A stretch of 64,000 nt of DNA, taken from assembly GCF_002892795.1 (NCBI RefSeq), contig NZ_PJMC01000005.1, positions 298,925-362,924 on the forward strand, in the 5' to 3' direction. Source of the DNA: Arthrobacter sp. AFG20. Its GTDB lineage: Bacteria > Actinomycetota > Actinomycetes > Actinomycetales > Micrococcaceae. Positions within the stretch are counted from its first letter, which is position 1. Every line of letters begins with the position of its first letter. Position numbers and translations under genes: made by a program. Positions 56,345 to 64,000 of the stretch are shown here, in pieces. The notes under the pieces are model-generated. The model searched no databases, was not told where the DNA came from, and worked only from the letters and a program-made list of their open reading frames with translations.

Positions 56345-57271
56345 GTGGAGAAACAGGAACTGCCGGCCGCGCTCGCCAAGGCCGCCACGGGTTTCGGACG
56401 CTACCTGACGGGTGAGCGGGCCCGGTCCGAACACACGGTGCGCGCGTACCTGTCCGACGTCTCCAGCCTGCTGGGTTATGCGGCAGGCGAAGGCGTCACC
56501 GATCCCGCGGGGCTCGAGCTGGGAACCCTCCGGCGCTGGCTGGGTAGCCAGAGCGAGGCCGGAGCATCACGCTCCACCCTTGCCCGCCGCGCCGCCACGG
56601 CGCGGACCTTCACCGCCTGGGCGCTGCGGGAAGAACTCATCGAAACTGATCCTGCCCTGCGCCTGCAGGCCCCCAAGCGTGACGGCTCACTGCCGGGGGT
56701 TTTGCAGCAGCAGCAGCTCGCGCGGCTGCTGGCCGATCTCAACGAGGCAGCCAAAGACGGTGAGCCCATTGCCCTGCGCAACCGGGCCATGGTCGAGCTG
56801 CTCTACGCCACCGGGGTCCGGGTCGGCGAGCTGGCGGGTCTGGACGTCGATGACCTCGACCCGGACCGCAGAACCCTCCGTGTGCTCGGCAAAGGCAACA
56901 AAGAACGGACGGTGCCGTACGGGCTTCCGGCTGCGCTCGCCGTTGATGACTGGCTGCGCCGCGGACGGGGAACGCTCGCAGTCGCGGACAGCGGCCCGGC
57001 CCTGTTCCTGGGGATGCGCGGCCGCCGGGTGGACCAGCGCCAGGTCCGCAGCGTGGTGAAGGGACTGTTCGACGCGCTGGGCGACACGTCCGCCACGGGC
57101 CCGCACGCCCTGCGGCACACCGCCGCCACGCATCTGCTCGACGGCGGCGCCGACCTTCGGGCGGTCCAGGAGATCCTCGGTCACAGCAGCCTCGCCACCA
57201 CCCAGATCTACACCCACGTGTCGGTGGACCGGCTGCGTAAGAGCTATCAGCAGGCCCACCCGCGCGCCTAG
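56345..57271 (+). CDS. xerC: tyrosine recombinase (XerC-like)
   Basis: 308 residues. N-terminal SAM-like core-binding domain ([20 protein letters not shown]), C-terminal catalytic domain with R159 in [27 protein letters not shown] (H-x-x-R), [10 protein letters not shown] and nucleophile Y289 in IYTHVS. Full set of catalytic residues. Resolves chromosome dimers at dif with XerD; the location after dprA is the usual one for chromosomal xerC in actinobacteria, so it is not a phage integrase. GTG start; a GACAGT lies six bases upstream. Confidence 0.93.
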   Translation: MEKQELPAALAKAATGFGRYLTGERARSEHTVRAYLSDVSSLLGYAAGEGVTDPAGLELGTLRRWLGSQSEAGASRSTLARRAATARTFTAWALREELIETDPALRLQAPKRDGSLPGVLQQQQLARLLADLNEAAKDGEPIALRNRAMVELLYATGVRVGELAGLDVDDLDPDRRTLRVLGKGNKERTVPYGLPAALAVDDWLRRGRGTLAVADSGPALFLGMRGRRVDQRQVRSVVKGLFDALGDTSATGPHALRHTAATHLLDGGADLRAVQEILGHSSLATTQIYTHVSVDRLRKSYQQAHPRA

Positions 57272-57335
57272 GCACTTTCCGCCGGCGCGTCTTCTACACC
57301 ACGCCGAATTGCACTGGCGTAATTAGGCGGCGTAC

Positions 57336-57381
57336 GGCACAATAAGATCCAAGTTCGGCAACTTTCAAGTTGTGCTTGAAG
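57336..57381 (+). promoter_or_regulatory. DUF3145 upstream region: promoter-like box and repeats
   Basis: GGCACAATAA at 57336-57345 is identical to a box before rpsP. Just after it are two CAAGTT direct repeats (57352 and 57367) and the dyad TTCAAG-TTGTG-CTTGAA (57364-57380). The distance to the DUF3145 start is about 150-180 bases. Confidence 0.3.
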
Positions 57382-57526
57382 CACCTGTCTCCAGGCGCCT
57401 CTTGTGAGTCCGGCAAGTAATTTCATAGATTGGCAGGAATCACCGGCACCACGCGGCGCCCGGAGCAGCAAATATCCGTCCATGCAGGTCGTTGGGGAAG
57501 ACGTACCTACAGCTATGGAGGATGGA

Positions 57527-58030
57527 ATGTCTGTTGCAATGACCCGCGGTGTGCTGTTTATTCACTCGGCCCCTACCGCCCTGTGCCCTCATGTTGAGTG
57601 GGCCATCGGATCCGTCGTGGACAAGCGAACGGATCTGGAATGGACCCCTCAGCCCGCCGCGCCCGGCATGTTCCGCTCGGAGCTGTCCTGGACCGGCGCG
57701 CAGGGGACAGGTGCGCAGCTCGCGTCTGCCCTTCGGGGCTGGGCGCACCTGCGCTTCGAGGTCACCGAAGAACCCAGCCAGGGCGTGGACGGCGGACGCT
57801 GGTCCCACACACCTGAGCTGGGCATTTTCCATGCCGTGACAGACGTGCACGGCAACATCATGGTGTCCGAGGACCGGATCCGCTACGCCTACGAGGCCGG
57901 CGCCGGCGACCCCTCCGCCGTCTACCACGAACTGTCGCTTGCCCTCGGCGAGGCATGGGACGAGGAGCTGGAACCCTTCAGGCACGCCGCCGAAGGCGCG
58001 CCGGTGCGCTGGCTGCACCAGGTCGGCTGA
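57527..58030 (+). CDS. DUF3145 protein
   Basis: 167 residues; matches the actinobacterial DUF3145 pattern (GVLFIHSAPTALCPHVEWAIG; GTGAQLASALRGWAHLRFEVTEE; YHELSLALGEAWDEELEPFRHA). Function unknown. ATG 57527 follows GGAGG (57517-57521) by five bases, so the longer upstream frame is not used. It faces the fatty-acid cluster, with a shared terminator. Confidence 0.88.
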   Translation: MSVAMTRGVLFIHSAPTALCPHVEWAIGSVVDKRTDLEWTPQPAAPGMFRSELSWTGAQGTGAQLASALRGWAHLRFEVTEEPSQGVDGGRWSHTPELGIFHAVTDVHGNIMVSEDRIRYAYEAGAGDPSAVYHELSLALGEAWDEELEPFRHAAEGAPVRWLHQVG

Positions 58031-58098
58031 CGGCGGCAGCTCGGCAGAAGACGGCGGCGCCGGCGAACGTGCCAGCCGCAGCAATTCCCCATAGCAAC

Positions 58099-58132
58099 GA
58101 AAAAGCCCCCGCCAACCGGCGGGGGCTTCTTC
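58099..58132. terminator. bidirectional terminator, DUF3145/fabF
   Basis: GAAAAAGCCCCCGCC pairs with GGCGGGGGCTTCTTC (one mismatch) around AACC. A-rich 5' and T-rich 3' flanks allow termination from both sides. Confidence 0.88.
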
Positions 58133-58150
58133 GCTATCAGTCAGGTCACA

Positions 58151-59386
58151 TCACACGCTGCGGATGGCAACGACGGCGTTGTGCCCGCCGAAGCCGAACG
58201 AGTTGCTGAGCGCAACGATGTCGCCGGCCGGCAGGGCGCGGGCGGAAGTCACGACGTCAAGCGGGATCTCAGGGTCCTGGTTCTCGAGGTTGATCGTGAC
58301 AGGGGCCTTGCGTTCGTGCACAGCCAGGACGGTGAGGACGGCCTCTACGGCGCCGGAGGCACCGAGCAGGTGGCCCATCTGGGACTTGGTGGCCGAGACG
58401 GCGACGTTGTCGACGTGGTTGCCGAGCGCTGCCCTCAGGGCGGTGTACTCCGGCTTGTCACCGACCGGCGTCGACGTGGCGTGGGCGTTGACGTGGACCA
58501 CGTCCTCGGCCTGGATGCGGCCGTCGAACATGGCTGCCTTGAGTGCGCGGGTGGCGCCCAGGCCCTGGGGGTCCGGTGCCGTGATGTGGTACGCGTCGGC
58601 GGTCACGGACGTGCCGGCCAGCTCGCCGTAGATCCGTGCGCCGCGGGCGAGGGCGTGCTCCTCGGCTTCCAGCACCAGCGCGCCGGCGCCCTCTCCCATG
58701 ACGAAGCCGTCACGGTCAAGGTCGTAGGGGCGCGAGGCGCGCTCGGGATCGTCGTTGCGGCGGGAGAGGGCCTGCATCGAGGAGAACGCTGCCAGCGGCA
58801 TCGGGTGGATGGCGGCTTCGGCGCCACCGCACATGACGACGTCGGCCTTGCCGGAGCGGATCAGGTCCAGTCCGAGGTGTAATGCTTCCGTACCGGACGC
58901 GCAGGCGGAAACGGGAGTGTGCGCACCGGCGCGGGCGCCCAGGTCCAGGCTGACGGCGGCGGCCACGCCGTTGGGCATGAGCATCGGAACCGTCATGGGA
59001 AGGACGCGGCGGGGGCCCTTCTCCTTCAGCGTGTCCCACGCGTCCAGGAGCGTCCAGACGCCGCCGATGCCGGTGGCGAAGGCAACGGCCAACCGGTCGT
59101 GGTCGATTTCGGTGATGCCGGAGTCGGCCCAGGCCTCGCGGGCGGCGATGACGCCGAACTGCGTTGACGGGTCCATGCGCTTGGCCTCAACACGGCTCAG
59201 GACGTCGAGGGCGGGCGTGGAGCACCGGGCGGCGAAGTGGACCGGCAGCTCGTATTTGGCAACCCACTCGTCCTCGAGGGTGCGGGCTCCGGAAACCCCC
59301 TTCAGCGCGTTCTGCCACATCGTGGGTACATCGCCGCCGATGGGCGTGGTGGCACCCAGACCTGTAATGACTACTTTGCGTGTCAT
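58151..59386 (-). CDS. fabF: beta-ketoacyl-ACP synthase II (FabF)
   Basis: 411 residues, thiolase fold. Condenses malonyl-ACP with acyl-ACP during elongation. Catalytic triad visible: C162 in SACASGTEALH, the histidine of NAHATSTPVGD and the histidine of SFGFGGHNAV. Start at ATG 59386 (MTRKVVITGLG), preceded by GAGAGTGA; the longer open frame upstream is unlike the family. Last gene of fabD-fabH-acpP-fabF. Confidence 0.96.
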   Translation of the reverse strand: MTRKVVITGLGATTPIGGDVPTMWQNALKGVSGARTLEDEWVAKYELPVHFAARCSTPALDVLSRVEAKRMDPSTQFGVIAAREAWADSGITEIDHDRLAVAFATGIGGVWTLLDAWDTLKEKGPRRVLPMTVPMLMPNGVAAAVSLDLGARAGAHTPVSACASGTEALHLGLDLIRSGKADVVMCGGAEAAIHPMPLAAFSSMQALSRRNDDPERASRPYDLDRDGFVMGEGAGALVLEAEEHALARGARIYGELAGTSVTADAYHITAPDPQGLGATRALKAAMFDGRIQAEDVVHVNAHATSTPVGDKPEYTALRAALGNHVDNVAVSATKSQMGHLLGASGAVEAVLTVLAVHERKAPVTINLENQDPEIPLDVVTSARALPAGDIVALSNSFGFGGHNAVVAIRSV

Positions 59387-59596
59387 GGGATCACTCTCTG
59401 TCGGTGCGCCTGCCGTGTCCTGTGCTGCTGGCCGGAGGCCGGAGTGGGTGGCGTGCGGGGAAATCTGCAAAAATTTTAGGGGTGGTGCATCGGCTGGCCG
59501 GTCCGGAAAACGTTAGCGTCCGGTCCGGCCAGCCGGGTTCAGCCCATGAAGGCTGGAGCCTGTAGAGGCTGACGCCAATGAAGGCGGGTGTCCTGC

Positions 59597-59842
59597 TTAC
59601 GCCTGGGCGCTGGAGATGAAGTCCACGGCGTCGCCGACGGTCTTGAGGTTCTTGACCTCTTCGTCGGGGATGCGGACGCCGAACTTCTCTTCGGCGTTGA
59701 CGACGATGGTCATCATGGAGATGGAGTCGATGTCCAGGTCCTCGGTGAAGGACTTGTCCAGCTCGACGGCCTCGGGGGCCAGGCCGGTCTCTTCGTTGAC
59801 GATTTCAGCCAGTCCGGCCAGGATTTCTTCGTTGCTAGCCAT
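59597..59842 (-). CDS. acpP: acyl carrier protein (AcpP)
   Basis: 81 residues, acidic four-helix protein. The phosphopantetheine serine is S40 in EDLDIDSISMMTI; the motif is DSI, where many bacteria have DSL. AAGGAG lies before the ATG. Placed between fabH (81 bases upstream) and fabF (210 bases downstream). That 210-base acpP-fabF gap has no clear hairpin. Confidence 0.96.
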   Translation of the reverse strand: MASNEEILAGLAEIVNEETGLAPEAVELDKSFTEDLDIDSISMMTIVVNAEEKFGVRIPDEEVKNLKTVGDAVDFISSAQA

Positions 59843-59923
59843 TGATGGCTCCTTTTCTTGTTATTGCCGGCGGAGGATGCCGGAAATGGGCAAACCGCGG
59901 TCGCGGCTTGGTGATCGGAATTG

Positions 59924-60985
59924 CTACGGAAGGACAATTACCTGGGCGCCGAAGACCAGTCCGGCGCCGAAGCCAATCTGCAGGGCCAGTCCGCCGCTCA
60001 GTGCGGGGTTTTCCTGCAGCAGGCGGTGCGTGGCCAGGGGGATCGATGCCGCGGAGGTGTTGCCGGCATCGGCGATGTCCCGGGCCACGGTAACGGTCTC
60101 GGGCAGCTTGAGCTTCTTGACCATCTCATCGATGATCCGCATGTTGGCCTGGTGCGGAATGAAGGCCACCAGGTCCTCGGCTTGGACGCCGGCGGCTTCC
60201 AGCGCCTGCTGGGCGACCTTGGCCATCTCCCAGACCGCCCAGCGGAACACCGTCTGGCCGTCCTGGCGGAGGGTCGGGTAGAGCTCCTGCGCCTCTTCGA
60301 GGAGCGCGAGGTCGCCGGTGGAGTCGGACCGGCGTGCCGCCATGCCAAGGTCGCGGACGTCCAGCATGGAGCGGGTCATGCCGATGGCATCCCACTTGCT
60401 GCCGTCTGATCCCCACACCGACGGAGCGATGCCGGGGGTGTCCGACGGGCCGATGACAACGGCGCCGGCGCCGTCACCCAGCAGGAACGAGATGGTGCGT
60501 TCGCGGTTATCGATGACGTCGGAGAGCTTTTCCGCCCCCACAACGAGCACGTAGTTGGCGGCCCCCGAACGGACCAGCGCATCGCCCTGTGCTATGCCGT
60601 AGCAGTAGCCGGCGCAGGCAGCGGAGATGTCGAAGGCAGGGGCAGGCGTGGCGCCCAGCCGGTCGGCGAGGCTCGCCGCGGCCGACGGCGTTGCGTACGG
60701 GTGGGTCACCGTGGAGACGATGACGGCGCCGAGCTGGGATGCCTCGATCCCTGCCTTCTGCATGGCCTCACGGGCAGCGCCCTCGGCCATGTCGATCACG
60801 CTGACGTCGGCGGGTGCGCGGTGGCGGGTGACGATGCCGGTACGCTGGCGGATCCACTCGTCGGAGGAATCGATCCACTGGCACACATCCTCATTGGTGA
60901 CCAGGACGTCGGGCCGGTACGCGCCGATGCCCAGGATCCGGGTGTGCTCGTTGACCGGGGTCTGCTTCAGTACCGGCGTGCTCAT
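59924..60985 (-). CDS. fabH: beta-ketoacyl-ACP synthase III (FabH)
   Basis: 353 residues. Starts fatty-acid chains by condensing acyl-CoA with malonyl-ACP; in this group branched primers from Leu/Ile/Val catabolism are usual. Triad: C124 in ISAACAGYCYG, histidine in FIPHQANMRI, asparagine in DAGNTSAAS. Its ATG overlaps the fabD stop by four bases (ATGA), coupling the two. Confidence 0.96.
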   Translation of the reverse strand: MSTPVLKQTPVNEHTRILGIGAYRPDVLVTNEDVCQWIDSSDEWIRQRTGIVTRHRAPADVSVIDMAEGAAREAMQKAGIEASQLGAVIVSTVTHPYATPSAAASLADRLGATPAPAFDISAACAGYCYGIAQGDALVRSGAANYVLVVGAEKLSDVIDNRERTISFLLGDGAGAVVIGPSDTPGIAPSVWGSDGSKWDAIGMTRSMLDVRDLGMAARRSDSTGDLALLEEAQELYPTLRQDGQTVFRWAVWEMAKVAQQALEAAGVQAEDLVAFIPHQANMRIIDEMVKKLKLPETVTVARDIADAGNTSAASIPLATHRLLQENPALSGGLALQIGFGAGLVFGAQVIVLP

Positions 60986-61911
60986 GCCTGTCCTTCCAGT
61001 TCTGCGAAGAGTGCAAGGGCCGCGGACAGGTCGTCCGGCGTTTTGACAGCAACGGTCTTGACTCCCGGCATGCCCCGCTTGGCCAGTCCGGCCAAGGTAC
61101 CCGCCGGTGCGAGTTCAATCACGCCAGTGACACCGCGGTTCACGAGGGTCTCCATGCACAGGTCCCAGCGGACCGGGCGCGAGACCTGGGCGATCAGGCT
61201 GTCGACGGCGGCGTTGCCCGCGGTGACCTCCTGGCCGTCGAAGTTGGACAGCAGCGGCACGGCAGGTGCCTGCGGCTGAAGTTCCGGGCGGAGCGCCTCG
61301 AGGGCGCTCACCGCAGGAGCCATGTGCGAGGTGTGGAATGCCCCGGCGACCTTCAGCGGAATGACGCGCGCCTTGGCTGGCGGGTTCTCGGCCAGGGCCT
61401 TGAGCTGTTCGAACGTGCCCGCGGCGACGGTCTGGCCCGCGCCGTTGACGTTCGCGGGCGTTGCGCCCGCGGCCTCGATGGCGGCGAGGACCTCGGCGGG
61501 GTCGCCACCCACCACGGCGCTCATGCCGGTGGGGGTGACGGCAGCGGCCGCGGCCATGCTGTTGGCGCGTTCGCGCACAAACGTCATGGCTTCCTTTTCG
61601 GTGAGCACGCCGGCCAGCGCGGACGCCGTGATCTCGCCCACCGAGTGCCCGGCCAGGATGACCGGCAGCGTGCTGAGTTCGACGTCGAACAGCGACTTGG
61701 CGGCCACCAGCCCAGCCGCGACGATGAGCGGCTGCGCGACGGCGGTGTCCTTAATGGTTTCCTCGTCAGAGGTGGTCCCATGCGCAGTGAGGTCGATACC
61801 TGCAATTTCGCTCAGGGAGGCCAGATGGCCTGCTACGGAAGGCAGTTCCAGCCATGGGGCCAGGAAACCGGGGGTCTGTGAGCCCTGTCCAGGGCAGACG
61901 ATTGCAAGCAC
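60982..61911 (-). CDS. fabD: malonyl-CoA:ACP transacylase (FabD)
   Basis: 309 residues from GTG 61911. Transfers malonyl groups to ACP. Seen: LAIVCPGQGSQTPGF, nucleophile serine in LAGHSVGEITAS (about residue 90), and catalytic histidine in AGAFHTSHMAP. Start: GTG 61911 gives the usual N-terminus and has AAAGCT six bases upstream; ATG 61944 would add 11 residues and is also possible, with ACGGAAA as a weak ribosome-binding site. First gene of the cluster, 88 bases after fasR. Confidence 0.93.
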   Translation of the reverse strand: MLAIVCPGQGSQTPGFLAPWLELPSVAGHLASLSEIAGIDLTAHGTTSDEETIKDTAVAQPLIVAAGLVAAKSLFDVELSTLPVILAGHSVGEITASALAGVLTEKEAMTFVRERANSMAAAAAVTPTGMSAVVGGDPAEVLAAIEAAGATPANVNGAGQTVAAGTFEQLKALAENPPAKARVIPLKVAGAFHTSHMAPAVSALEALRPELQPQAPAVPLLSNFDGQEVTAGNAAVDSLIAQVSRPVRWDLCMETLVNRGVTGVIELAPAGTLAGLAKRGMPGVKTVAVKTPDDLSAALALFAELEGQA

Positions 61912-61943
61912 GTATCCAGCTTTCCAAATTACCGGGTGATTCA

Positions 61944-61995
61944 TTGGTGTTTCCGTACACCAACCTCACGGGGTCAGATTGTAGGAAGTCTACAA
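61944..61995 (-). promoter_or_regulatory. fabD control region with two dyads
   Basis: TTGTAG-GAAGT-CTACAA (61979-61995) is a perfect 6-bp dyad directly after the fasR stop; a close relative occurs before fasR itself (63282-63298). A second perfect dyad TTGGTGT-N6-ACACCAA (61944-61963) follows. Both lie in the gap between fasR and fabD, where an activator or repressor of the fab operon would bind. Confidence 0.5.
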
Positions 61996-61999
61996 CGGT

Positions 62000-63244
62000 T
62001 CAGTTAGTGTTCCGCGCGGCAACACGCTCGGCGGCGGGCTTCGCGGGAGTCGAAAGCCGCCCCACCACAAGGGCTGCCTGCAGCACGAAAGCCTCGCGCG
62101 GGAGCAGCGGATCCCAGCCTGTCACGTCACAAACGCGCTTGAGCCGGTACCGCACAGTGTTGGCGTGGACGAAGAGTTCCCGCGCTGTCGCCTCGAGTGA
62201 ATGTCCCAGCTCCAGGTAGGTGCCGAGCGTCTCCACCAGCCCGTTCGACGCCGCCAGGAGCGGACGGTAGATGTTCTTCACCAGCGACCGCCGGGCGGCA
62301 TCGTCCCCCGAAATGACCCGTTCCGGCAGGAGATCGTCGGCCGCCACCGGGCGCGGCGCGGCCGGCCAAGCCCGGGCGGCGGTGAGCCCGGCGAAGGCGG
62401 ACTGCGCAGATCCGCTGGCTTCCAGCAGGGAGCTGGCCTCCGCCCCGTAGACCACCGGACCGGGCGCGAACATCTCGCTGAGCTTCACATACGCGGTCTC
62501 CCGGTCGTGCACGCCGCCCAGGATGAGGATAAGTCTGTCGCCCTGGATGCCCACGAGGGCATCCTCCGCGTACCGGCCGGCCATGCGGCGCAGTTCGCTG
62601 ACGTAGCTGGCGCTGGGTTCCGACGGCGAGTTCCCCACCATCACGGTGAAGCGTTCCTGCGCCTTCCAGCCGAGGGCAGCGATCCTGGAGCGCAGCGCGT
62701 CGGTGTTTTCGCCGCGCAGGATGGCGTCCACAATCAGGGCTTCGAGCCGCGTGTCCCAGGATCCCCGGGACTCCGCGGCCCGGGCGTACACGTCGGCGGC
62801 GGCAAATGCCACCTCCCGTGAGTACCGGAGGACTGCTTCGCGCAGGGAGGGCTGGTCCGCTTCGGGGGCGATGACCGGAACCTGGTCCTCCACCACTTCC
62901 ACGACGATCCGGATGAGCTGAAGCGCCTTCTGCAGGCTGATGGAGCGGGTCAGTTCCGTCGGGGCGGTGCCGAAAACGTCGGAAAGGATCCAGGAAGGGG
63001 AACTGGGGCGCTCATACCAGGTGACGAATGCGGCGATCCCGTTCTGCGCCACGAGTCCCAGCGCTGAGCGCTCGTCCGAACTGAGCCGGCTGTACCAGGG
63101 TAGTGATTTCTCCAGCTGGCGCATGGTAGTGGTGGACAACTGACCGACGCTGGCCCTGAGCTTTTTCAGGGTCTCCGTCTTCTCCGGAGTCATGGACCGG
63201 GAGGACGGTTTGCGCGGTGCAGGGGCAGGGGACGGCTCGGGCAT
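62000..63244 (-). CDS. fasR: PucR-type transcriptional regulator of fatty-acid synthesis (FasR)
   Basis: 414 residues. N-terminal sensor region without clear motif, central GGDEF-like CdaR segment, and C-terminal PucR helix-turn-helix (GHSLEATARELFVHANTVRYRLKRV in pieces). The location directly before fabD-fabH-acpP-fabF matches FasR of Streptomyces coelicolor, an activator of this operon; orthology is inferred from family and position. Start ATG 63244 has TATGCT six bases upstream (leaderless). Same direction as the fab genes. Confidence 0.9.
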   Translation of the reverse strand: MPEPSPAPAPRKPSSRSMTPEKTETLKKLRASVGQLSTTTMRQLEKSLPWYSRLSSDERSALGLVAQNGIAAFVTWYERPSSPSWILSDVFGTAPTELTRSISLQKALQLIRIVVEVVEDQVPVIAPEADQPSLREAVLRYSREVAFAAADVYARAAESRGSWDTRLEALIVDAILRGENTDALRSRIAALGWKAQERFTVMVGNSPSEPSASYVSELRRMAGRYAEDALVGIQGDRLILILGGVHDRETAYVKLSEMFAPGPVVYGAEASSLLEASGSAQSAFAGLTAARAWPAAPRPVAADDLLPERVISGDDAARRSLVKNIYRPLLAASNGLVETLGTYLELGHSLEATARELFVHANTVRYRLKRVCDVTGWDPLLPREAFVLQAALVVGRLSTPAKPAAERVAARNTN

Positions 63245-63250
63245 AATTCG

Positions 63251-63298
63251 AGCATACGGTGCCTGCGGGACAAGCTCCATTTTGTGCAAAGGCTACAA
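63251..63298 (-). promoter_or_regulatory. fasR promoter and candidate autoregulatory site
   Basis: Minus strand: TATGCT (63256-63251), six bases (CGAATT), ATG 63244. Upstream, 63282-63298 on the plus strand reads TTGTGC-AAAGG-CTACAA, matching 10 of 12 arm positions of the TTGTAG-N5-CTACAA dyad before fabD. It spans about -38 to -54 from the predicted start, next to the -35 position. Confidence 0.5.
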
Positions 63299-63367
63299 CT
63301 GCGGTTGCGCTGCATCACAGCACATCCGGCACTTCCTGTAGTACCGGGGAAGCACCCGCCCAACGAC

Positions 63368-63403
63368 GACGGCGGCCCCCACCCGTGGGTGGGGACCGCC
63401 GTC
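63368..63403 (-). terminator. hairpin downstream of aceE
   Basis: GACGGCGGCCCCCACCC and GGGTGGGGACCGCCGTC pair along almost the whole 17 bases with one mismatch. On the minus strand it follows the aceE stop by 27 bases. The T-run (63405-63409) is on the wrong side for aceE, so efficiency is uncertain. Confidence 0.6.
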
Positions 63404-63429
63404 ATTTTTGTTGGGTTTGGCTCCGCTGG

Positions 63430-64000
63430 TTAGGACTCGCCTCCGGCGTTGCCCGTGGTGCCGGCGTTCACGTTGAGCAGGCGGTACTTCTCGATCGCCT
63501 GCGCCGGCGCCTGTCCGTCAACCTCACCCTTGGCTGCGAGCAGCTGCAGGGTCTTCACAACGACGGAGTGGATGTCGTTTTTGAAGAAGCGGCGGGCGGC
63601 GGCGCGGGTGTCGGAGAAGCCGAAGCCGTCGGCGCCGAGGGTGGCGAACTCGTTCGGGACGAACTGCCGGATCTGGTCCGGGACGGCCTTCATGTAGTCC
63701 GAGACAGCGACGACGGGTCCCTGGGCACCGGCGAGCTGCTTGGTGACGAAGGGCTGGCGGGCTTCCTTGCCGGGGTTGAGGAAGGCTTCCTCTTCGGCGG
63801 CGAGGCCGTCGCGGCGCAGTTCGTTCCAGGAGGTGACGGACCAGACGTCGGCGGAGACGCCCCAGTCTTCGGCGAGGATCCGCTGGGCTTCGAGGGCCCA
63901 TGGGACGGAGACGCCGGAGGCGAGGATCTGGCTCTTGGGGCCTTCGGTGGTGGAGGCCGCGAGCTTGTAGATGCCCTTGATGACGCCTTCGACGTCGAGG
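63430..64000 (-). CDS. aceE: pyruvate dehydrogenase E1 component, 3' part (AceE)
   Basis: Partial: 189 C-terminal residues; the 5' part lies beyond the window. Homodimeric thiamine-diphosphate E1 that decarboxylates pyruvate. The visible C-terminal domain reads GPKSQILASGVSVPWALEA, WSVTSWNELRRDGLA, FVTKQLAGAQGPVVAVSDY, DGFGFSDTRAAARRFF, as in actinobacterial AceE. It supplies acetyl-CoA to the neighbouring fatty-acid operon and needs the TPP made by thiC/thiL. Confidence 0.95.
   Translation of the reverse strand, partial: LDVEGVIKGIYKLAASTTEGPKSQILASGVSVPWALEAQRILAEDWGVSADVWSVTSWNELRRDGLAAEEEAFLNPGKEARQPFVTKQLAGAQGPVVAVSDYMKAVPDQIRQFVPNEFATLGADGFGFSDTRAAARRFFKNDIHSVVVKTLQLLAAKGEVDGQAPAQAIEKYRLLNVNAGTTGNAGGES

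Noticed and set aside
56345..57271. Tyrosine recombinase as a sign of an integrated element
   Set aside because: No attachment-site repeats, no phage or cargo genes, and the position after yraN-comM-dprA is the usual one for chromosomal xerC.

Overview
The window is an ordinary, high-GC chromosomal segment of a Gram-positive actinobacterium. Gene content and order point to the Micrococcaceae (Arthrobacter or Pseudarthrobacter type); this is inferred from protein flavour and synteny, because no rRNA or other taxonomic marker is present. It holds about 63 protein genes, two tRNA genes, one TPP riboswitch and a set of clear hairpin terminators. I see no insertion sequence, prophage, CRISPR array or integrated element, and no gene-free stretch longer than about 260 bases.

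Layout. 1-1.9 kb: end of leuB, then ilvE. 2-6 kb: an MBL-fold hydrolase, an FAH-family enzyme, gltX and a HAD phosphatase, then tRNA-Gln(CTG) and tRNA-Glu(CTC). 6.5-9.9 kb: a translationally coupled pair of membrane-anchored, dynamin-like GTPases, the least characterised system here. 9.9-12.3 kb: DUF1697 and a DUF222/HNH protein. 12.4-15.3 kb: the IclR-family regulator ndgR, divergent from leuCD. 15.5-24.8 kb: murA, plsC-gpsA-ddl, a DUF3515 lipoprotein, thiL, a DAK2 protein and recG. 24.8-28 kb: rsmD, a spermidine-synthase-like protein, an aminotransferase and coaD. 28.1-35.6 kb: DUF177-rpmF-rnc-mutM-smc-ftsY. 35.6-41.9 kb: an MFS exporter, amtB-glnK, a zwf paralogue and ffh. 42-47.3 kb: a hydrolase, riboswitch-controlled thiC, an amidohydrolase, a VOC enzyme and an unknown small protein. 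47.5-57.3 kb: rpsP-khpA-rimM-trmD-rplS-lepB-lepB-rnhB-DUF2469-yraN-comM-dprA-xerC. 57.5-63.2 kb: DUF3145 and the type II fatty-acid cluster fabF-acpP-fabH-fabD with its fasR regulator. 63.4-64 kb: 3' end of aceE.

The genes group into leucine/branched-chain synthesis, cell wall and phospholipid precursors, translation and ribosome maturation, the SRP system (ftsY and ffh, flanking ammonium uptake), DNA uptake/recombination, and fatty-acid synthesis next to pyruvate dehydrogenase.

Most useful regulatory observations. (1) About fifteen genes have a -10-like hexamer (pyrimidine-A-N3-T in most) exactly six bases before the start codon, which indicates widespread leaderless transcription and helps choose starts. 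(2) A 17-bp dyad TTGTAG-N5-CTACAA lies before fabD, and a near copy lies just upstream of the predicted fasR promoter: candidate FasR operators. (3) A terminator-like hairpin lies inside the first codons of the first lepB. (4) The common actinobacterial ftsY-amtB-glnK-glnD-ffh order is present without glnD, with a zwf paralogue in its place.
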